A DNA stretch of 14,608 nt from Ilumatobacteraceae bacterium. Its GTDB lineage: Bacteria; Actinomycetota; Acidimicrobiia; Acidimicrobiales; Ilumatobacteraceae. Within the stretch, counting starts at the first letter, position 1; each line of letters begins with the position of its first letter. The stretch is from positions 1 through 14,608 of the forward strand of contig JAENVT010000132.1 of assembly GCA_016650435.1 (NCBI GenBank), given 5' to 3'. A program made the position numbers and the translations under genes. A model generated the notes under the pieces. The model did no database searches, was not told the DNA's origin, and saw only the letters and a program-made list of their open reading frames with translations. Positions 1-9,000 of this stretch are shown piece after piece.

Positions 1-3000
1 ATCGGTGGAGCGTCGGTCACCGATGCACTGCCGGCCGGAGCAGCGTCGATGACCTGGACGTGCACCGCATCGGCCGGGTCGGCGTGCGGCCCATCGGGCA
101 GCGGCGCGCTGGCCGACACGATTGCCCTGCTTCCGGGCGGCGTCGCCACCTACCAACTAGCCGTGGGCATCTCCAGCGCAGCAGTCGGCACGTTGGTCAA
201 CACCGCAGCAGTTGCTGCACCACCAGGTGTCACCGATCCGGCATCCGGCAACAACACGGCGACTGACACCGACAGCCTGCACCCCGTTGCCGACCTGTCG
301 ATCACCAAGACTGATGGTCTGGTCAACGCAGTGCCCGGCACGCCGGTCACGTACACCATTCTCGCGACCAACGCCGGGCCGTCCGACGTAGTCGGCGCAG
401 CGGTCGACGATGTCCTTCCTGCATCGCTCCTCGGTGCCAGCTGGACTTGCGCCGGCACACTTGGCGCGAACTGCACAGCCGGCGGCGTTGGGAGCATCTC
501 CGACATCGTCAACCTGCCAGTGGGTTCTTCGATCACCTACACGGTCACAGCGTCGATCGATTCGGCGGCCACGGGATCGTTGGTCAACTCGGCATCCATC
601 GTTGCCCCGGTCGGTACCACGGATCCCGATGCGAGCGACAACGCTGCCACCGACACCGACACCCTGAACCCGCAAGCCGACCTGTTCGTCACCAAGACCG
701 ATGGTCAACCCAACGTGATTCCGGGTACAGCAATCACGTACACGATCGTCGCCGGCAACGCCGGCCCATCTGCAATCGCCGGCGCGACCGTTACCGATCT
801 CCTTCCGACCACCTTGCTCGCGGCGACGTGGAGTTGTATCGCAACCGGCGGCAGCTGCCCGGCGAGCGGCACCGGCAACATCGCCGCGAATATCGATCTC
901 GCCCCCGGTGCCAGTGCAACCTTCAGGATCAACGCGACCGTATCGGCGGCAGCGACGGCATCGCTGACCAACATTGTCTCGGTCGCGCCTCCGGCAGCGG
1001 TGACCGACCTGTTCGCCGGCAACAACACAGCGACGGACGTCGACACGTTGAACCCGGAGGCCGACCTGTCGATCACCAAGACCGACGGGCTCGCCAACGC
1101 CCAGCCCGGCGACGTCGTCACCTACACAATCGTTGCCTCCAACGCCGGACCCTCGGCCGTTGCCGGTGCCCCAGTCACCGACATGTTGCCTGCTGCGTTG
1201 ACCGCGGCGACGTGGACGTGTGTGGCGTCGGCGGGCGCCGGATGCCTGGCCTCTGGTACCGGCAACATCAACACGGTCGTCAGCCTGGCCGTTGGCTCGA
1301 CGGCGACGTTCACGGTGACGGCAACCGTCACCGCAACGACGGGAGTCGTCGTCAACACGGCTCGGATCGACGCCCCGTCGGGTGTCAGCGATCCCGCGCC
1401 AGCCGACAACGTGGCCACAGACACGACGTCGATCACCCCGACCGCAGATCTGTCGATCACCAAGACGGACGGTCTGTCCAACGTCGCCGCCGGCGCGCCC
1501 GTCACGTACACGATCGTCGCCACCAATGCCGGCCCATCGCTGATCAATGCAGTGACGATCGCCGATTCGCTGCCAGGCGTGCTCCTCGGTGCGACATGGA
1601 GTTGCTCGGCATCTGCCGGCTCAGCATGTGGCAACACCAGTGGGGTGGGCAGCATCAACGAGCCCGTCGATCTGGCTCCCGGTGGTCAGGTGACATTCTC
1701 CGTAGCTGCAATCGTCAATGCCTCAGCCGTACCGGGGCTGCTGTCGAACACGGCAACGGTGACAATGCCCGCCGGCTCGATCGACCCGACGCCGGGCAAC
1801 AACGCGACGACCGACACCACCGCGATCGTGCGTCGCGCCGACCTGTCGATCACCAAGACCGACTTCACCACGACTGCTGTCGCCGGCAGCAGCACGACCT
1901 ACGCCGTCGTCGTCACCAACAACGGCCCGTCGAATGTGTTCGGTGCAGCCGTCAGTGATCCGATGCCTACCGGCGTGACCGTGATGAACTGGTCGTGCAG
2001 TGCCGGTCCCGGCGCCTCCTGCACGGCGTCGGGATCTGGCCCGCTCGCAACAACCGCCAACCTCTCTGCCGGTTCATCTCTGACGTACACCGTCGTCGTC
2101 AGCATCGACTCGGCGACGACTGGTCAGCTTTCCAACACCGCTTCGGTTTCTGCGCCGATCGGGGTGACCGACCCAACACCCGCCAACAACTCGGCCACCG
2201 ATCTCGACACCGTCACCAGTGTCGCCGATCTCACCATCACCAAGGACGACGGATCGTCGACTGCCACTCCCGGAATCAGCACGACCTACGCGATCGTTGT
2301 GTCCAACACCGGCCCGTCGAACGTGGTGAGTGCGACGGTTGCCGACCTCGCGCCTGCCGGCACGACGTTCACATCATGGACATGCGCCGCGGCGATTGGC
2401 GCGGCGTGCACCGATCCATCCGGTACTGGCGACGTGTCGACGACCGTCGATCTGGCAACTGGCACTTCGGTTGCCTTCACTGTCGTCGCATCCATCGATT
2501 CGTCTGTGAATGCTGACATCGTCAACGTCGCCTCTGTCGCCACACCCGGCGGCGTCACCGACCCGACGCCGGCCAACAACGCCGCGACCGACACCGACAC
2601 GCTGGCTCTCGTCGCCGACCTCGCAATCACCAAGACCGATGGTTCCGCCACGGTCACGCCCGGTGGAGTCGTCTCGTACACGATCGTGGCGTCGAACAGC
2701 GGACCGAGCGACGTTGTCGGCGCAACTGTCGTCGATCTCCTACCCGCCGAGATCTCCGGGGCGACATGGACATGTCTCGGCAACAGCGGCGGGGCGTGTA
2801 CAACTTCCGGCGGGGCTGGGTCGATCATCCAGTCCGTCGACTTGCCCGTCGGCGGATCCGCGACGTTCATCATGACTGGCGCCGTCGACCCTGCGCTCGC
2901 TGGCGATCTGGTCAACGCGGCCCACATCGCCGAGCCGATCGGCGTGGCCGATCCGACCCCGGCCAACAACACTGCGACCGACACCGACACGCTGGCTCGC

Positions 3001-6000
3001 ATCACCGATCTCGGCGTGACCAAGACCGACGGGCGCGCTTCGGCGCTTCCGGGCGACGTGGTGACGTACACCGTCTCCGTCTCCAATGCCGGGCCCTCCG
3101 ACGCGATTGGCGCGAGCGTCGTCGACGTCGTGCCGGCAACCTTGACCGGCGTCACCTGGACGTGCACCGCAGTGAACGGTGTCTGCCCTGCCAGCGGCTC
3201 AGGTTCGCTCAACGAGACGATCGACATCGCGGTTGGTGGCTCGGTGACGTTCTCGGTGGCCGGAACCGTGGTCGGTTCGGCAACCGGTTCGATCTCCAAC
3301 ACCGCCAACGTCGCCGCAGCAATCGGCGCGAACGATCCCAATCCCGGCAACAACTCGGCCACCGACACGACGTCGGTCAACCCGAAGGCGGATCTTGCCA
3401 TCACCAAGACCGACGGCAACCTCACCGACATCGCCGGCACCTCGGTGATCTACACGATCGCGGTCTCGAACGCCGGCCCCTCGAAGATCACGAGTGCACC
3501 GGTTGCCGACACGATGCCCTCGCAACTCAGCGGGGCAACGTGGACGTGCACGGCTACGCCAGGTTCGGTATGCGGCAGCCTCAGCGGATCGGGCAACATC
3601 GCCACGACCGTCGATCTGCTCGCAGGCGGCATAGCGACGTACACCGTGACGGCGACGATCGATGCTGCGTTCACCGGCACATTGTCGAACACAGCGACCG
3701 TGGCGATGCCCGGCTCCGGCGTTGATCCGACACCCGCCAACAACACTGCCACCGACACGACCGACATTGTCGCCCAGGCTGATCTGTCGGTGACCAAGAG
3801 TGATGGTGTGGTGTCGCAGGTTCCGGGGACTGCGGTGTCGTACACGATCGTGGTTGGCAACACTGGTCCTTCGGATGTGGTTGGTGCGTCGGTGAGTGAT
3901 GTGTTGCCGGCGTCGTTGTCGAACGTGACGTGGTCGTGTGTCGGTGCCGGCGGTGGTGTGTGTTCGCCGTCGGGTAGCGGCGACGTCGTTGATGTTGTCG
4001 ATGTGCCGGTTGGTGGGTCGTTGACGTACACGGTGTCGGGTGACGTGGCTGCTGATGCGTCGGGTTTGTTGGTCAACACGGTGTCGGTGTCGGCGCCTGG
4101 TGGGGTGACGGATCCCGACGTGTCGAACAACTCGGCGACCGATGTTGACTCGTTGACTCCTGTTGCTGATCTGTCGGTGACCAAGAGTGATGGTGTGGTG
4201 TCGCAGGTTCCGGGGACTGCGGTGTCGTACACGATCGTCGTCGCCAACGCTGGTCCTTCCGACATCGTTGCGGCCAACGTCACTGACGCCTTCCCAGCGT
4301 CGCTGCTCGGGGCGTCGTGGAGTTGCGTCGCCGTGAACGGCGTCTGCACGGCGTCGGGCTCGGGCAGCATCAACACCGCTGTCGACCTGGCAACGGGCGG
4401 TACGGCGACGTTCACGGTCACTGGCACGGTGTCGAGCTCGGCCACGGGATCGGTCACCAACATCGCAACCATCACAACGCCGGCCGGTGCCACCGATCCG
4501 AACCCGTCGAACAACTCCGCCGCCGACACCGACACGCTCGACGTCGTCGCCGATCTGTCGATCACCAAGACCGACAACGACACCAACACCCGCCCCGGTG
4601 ACCCGATCACGTATCTGATCGTCGTTGCCAACGCCGGTCCGTCGGCTGTCACTGGCGCAACCGTCGTCGACTCGATGCCGGTGGGCATCATCGGTGTCAG
4701 CTGGACATGTACTGCCGGGATCGGCGGAGCCTGCGCAGCTTCAGGCACGGGCGATCTCAACGAGCTGGTCGATCTCGGTGTCGGCAGTACCGTGACGTTC
4801 ACCGTCACCGGGACGGTCACGGCGACGACCGGAACGCTCACCAACACTGCACAGGTCGACGTGCCCGCCGGCGCAACCGATCCCAACACGGCCGACAACA
4901 TGGCAACCGACACCACGCAGGTCGATCCCGTTGGGGATCTGTCGATCACCAAGACCGACGGTTTGACATCTGCGGTACCAGGTGCGGCAACCTCGTACAC
5001 CATCGTCGTCAGCAATGGTGGTCCCTCGGCAGCTGGTGGCGTCGCCGTCAATGACGCGTTGCCCGCGACGTTGTCCGGCGCGACATGGACATGTACGGCG
5101 ACACCTGGGTCGAGCTGCGGCAGCCCGGTCGGTACCGGCAGCATTGCCCAACTCGTCGACGTCGCCCCCGGTGGAACGGTCTCGTTCCTCGTCACCGCAA
5201 CGATCGCGTCGGGCGCCACCGGGGTGTTGACCAACACTGCGACCCTCACGCCGGCGCCGTCTTTCACCGACACGAACGTGGCGAACAACTCGGCAACCGA
5301 TGTCACCGATCTCGCTCCGACCGTGGATCTTGCTGTCACCAAGACCGACGGGCAGCCCGCCGCGGTTCCGGGAACTCCGATCACCTACACCGTCACCGTC
5401 ACCAATGCCGGCCCATCGGCTTCGGCCGGGACACGAGTGCTCGACAGCCTGCCCGCAACACTCACCGGGGCCACATGGACGTGTTCGGCCGCGCCGGGTT
5501 CATCGTGCGGCTCGGCATCGGGCAGTGGATCGATCGACCAGGTCGACACGATCGCGGTCGGTGGCACCGTCAGCTACCTCCTCTCTGCCACGGTTTCGCC
5601 AACAGCAACGGGAGTGCTGACCAACACCGTCACGGTCACGCCGGCGTCCGGCACCACCGATAGCAATCTCGGCAACAACTCGGCAATTGATGTCGACACA
5701 TTGACGCCGCTCGCAAATCTCAGCGTTGTGAAGACCGACGGTGCTGCAACTGCGGTGCCGGGTGCGCCAATCACATATTCGATCGTGGTGGGCAACGCCG
5801 GTCCGTCGGCGGTCCCCGGTGCGTCGGTCGTCGATGCAATGCCCGCGGCACTGACCAATGCCAGCTGGACCTGCACAGGAAACGCCGGCGGTCTGTGCGG
5901 TTCGGCTTCTGGGACCGGCCCGATCGCCACGAGCGCCAGCCTGCCCAGTGGCGCGACCGTGACCTACACCGTCACGGCGACGGTGAGCGCCTCGGCGACC

Positions 6001-9000
6001 GGTGTGGTCGCCAACACGGCGACGGTTGCCGCGCCGGTTGGCGTCACCGATCCCGACACGTCCGACAACTCCTCGACCGATGTCGACAGCCTGACTCCTT
6101 CGGTCGACCTGTCGATCACGAAGACCGACGGCACCGCCACCGCGGTTGCCGGAACATCGACCACCTACGTGATCACGGTCGCCAACAGTGGCCCCTCGAC
6201 AGCCACCGGCGCACAGATCACCGACGTGCTCCCGAGCGAGCTGTCGGGCGCCACGTGGGCGTGCACCTCCAGCGGCGGCGCAACGTGTGCGACCCCGAAC
6301 GGTACGGGCGATGTCGCGCTGCTGGCTTCGTTGCCGGCTGGCGGATCGGTGACGATCACGCTCGCCGCCGGTATCGACCCGGCAGCGTCGGGGTTCGTCG
6401 TCAACACCGCGACCGTCACCGAGCCTGCTGGTGACATCGACACCGATCCGGCCAACAACGCTGCAACCGACAGCGACGCGCTGACCCGTCTCGCCGACCT
6501 CTCGATCACCAAGACCGACGGGCTGGTGTCCGCATTGCCTGGTGACGCAATCACCTACACGGTTGCCGTCGGCAACAACGGTCCCTCGTCGGTGCTCGGT
6601 GCCGTTGTCAGCGATGTGATGCCCGGAGGATTGACCGGCGTGACATGGACATGCAACGCGGCCCCGGGCTCCGCGTGTGCGACGCCGAGTGGCACGGGTG
6701 ACATCGCTGCCGCGGTCGATCTGGTTGTCGGTGGATCGGCGACGTTCACTGTCAACGCGACGATTGCCGCGAGCCAGCTCGGTACCGTGACCAACACCGC
6801 CACGATCGTGACTCCGGCCGGCGTCAACGATCCCAACAGCAGCAACAACGTTGCGACCGACACGACCGTTGTGAATGGTCTTGGCGACGTGTCGATCACC
6901 AAGACGGACGGCGTGTCGACCATCATCGCCGGAACTCCCACGTCGTACACGATCGTCGTCACCAACCCCGGCCCATCGCAGATCGACGGCATCCAGGTGC
7001 TCGACAACCTGCCGGCAGTGCTGGTCAACGCGACTTGGACGTGCAGTCCCACAGGCGGCGCGGTATGCGGGACCCCCTCGGGTTCCGGCCCGATCAATGA
7101 CCTTGTCGACATGCCGGCAGTGAGCACCGTGACGTTCATCGCCAACGCCGTCGTCGTTGCGTCTGCATCCGGCGTTCTGTCGAACACGGCGACGGCGACC
7201 TTGCCAGTCGGCGCCGTCGACTCCGACCCCACGAACAACCAAGCGACCGACCTCACCGATATCGAGCGTGTCGCCGACCTAGCAATCACGAAGACGGACT
7301 ATGTCGCGACGCTCACGCCGGGCAACGCCGTCGGCTACGACATCGCAGTCGTCAACAACGGCCCGTCAGCAGTCACGGGCGCCAGCATCACCGATGTGAT
7401 CCCAGCGACCATCAGCGGCGCCACGTACTCGTGTACGCCAAGCGCCGGCGCGGTGTGTGGTTCGCCTTCCGGCAACGTCTCGTTGGACGTCGACCTCGCG
7501 GTCGGTGCCAGCGCCGTCGTTCACGTCAGCGGCACCGTCTCGCCAAGTGCAACCGGCACTCTGGTGAACACAGCCGTCGTCACGCCTCCACCCGGAGTCA
7601 CCGATCCCGTAGTCGTCAACAACACGGCCACAGATAGCGATGCCCTCGACCCCATCGCCGACGTGTCTGTCGCCAAGTCGAATGGCGTCACTTCGCAGTC
7701 GCCCGGCGCGACGTCGTCGTACACGATCACGGTCGCCAACGCCGGACCTTCTGCAGCGGCGGGGGTCAGCATCACCGATCCGCTTCCGACCGGCGTCACT
7801 ACAGCCTCGTGGACATGCGCGGCCACTGCCGGTTCCTTGTGCGCCACCGCTTCCGGTAGCGGGGCGGTCAACACGATCGTCGACCTTGCTGCCGCGGGGA
7901 CCGTGACCTTCACTGTGTCGATGCAGGCCGGTCCGTCCGCCGGAACCTTGACCAACACCGTCGTTGCAACCGTGCCTCCGGGTGTTACCGATCCCGATCC
8001 GTCGAACAACATCGCCAGCGACACCGACACACTGGTGTTCACGGCCGACGTCGCCGTCACCAAGACGTCGTCGTCCCCTGTGGTCGCCGCGGGCCAGTCG
8101 CTGACGTACACCGTCGTTGTTGCCGACAACGGACCGGACGCGGCAACCGGTGTGACCGTGCTCGACTCCGTTCCAGCCGGCCTCGTCAACACCACATGGA
8201 CGTGCGCGGCGACGCCAGGCTCGTCGTGCCCGGCCGCTGGCACTGGAGATATTTCTGCGACCGTCGACCTTGCCGCTGGCGGTTCGGCGACGTTCACCGT
8301 GACGTCGACGACGACCACCTCGTCGCCAGCCACCATCGTCAACACGGCGACGGCTGCTGTCGGTCCCAACACGGTCGACCCTGATCCGACGAACAACGCT
8401 GACAGCGCCACGGTCACCGTCGATTTCACGGCGGCGCTCGCAGTGCAGAAAACGGCCAGCGCGGCGACAGTGCTGCCGGGCGACGCGTTCTCCTACTCGA
8501 TCGTTGTCAGCAATGCCGGTCCGGCACGACTCGACGGTGTCGTGATCTCCGATCCCGTTCCTGCAGGGATCGTCGCCATCTCATGGGTGTGCGTCGGCAG
8601 CTCCGGCGGCGTGTGCCTCACCACCTCGGGCACCGGGTCGCCAATGCTCACGGCCAACCTGCCGAACGGCGCGTCGGTCACGATCACCTTCGCCGTGCGG
8701 GCCGCACCCGACGCGTCGGGTGCCATCTTGAATGTCGTCACCGCGGCCGCTGGCCCGGCGAGCCAACAAGTCGTTGCTCAGGCATCGGCGAATGTCGAAG
8801 TCAGCCCGGTCGTGCCGACTTCGCCGGCGTTGTCGATCCGCAAGACGGCCTCGACGACCGCGTACTCGGCCGTCGGCGCCGTCGTGAGGTACACACTGGT
8901 CGCTACCAACATTGGCAATGCCACATTGACCAACGTGACCATCACCGATCCGAACGCAACAGTCGGCGCGTGCGCGCCTGCAACGCTGGCTCCCGGTCAG

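Noticed and set aside
447..1958. Plus-strand frame of about 500 codons inside the giant gene, Arg/His/Gln-rich
   Set aside because: Wrong-frame reading of the DUF11 array; the real frame shows clear conserved domains over the same bases.
3450..5384. Long open frame on the minus strand (about 640 codons) across several repeats
   Set aside because: It lies wholly antisense to the DUF11 repeats, has a repeating pattern that mirrors them, and stays open because the high-G+C codon bias removes stops from that frame. It shows no recognisable domain.
5500..7242. Another long minus-strand open frame (about 580 codons), very Arg/Gly-rich
   Set aside because: It is antisense to the repeats with an extreme composition typical of shadow frames in high-G+C DNA.
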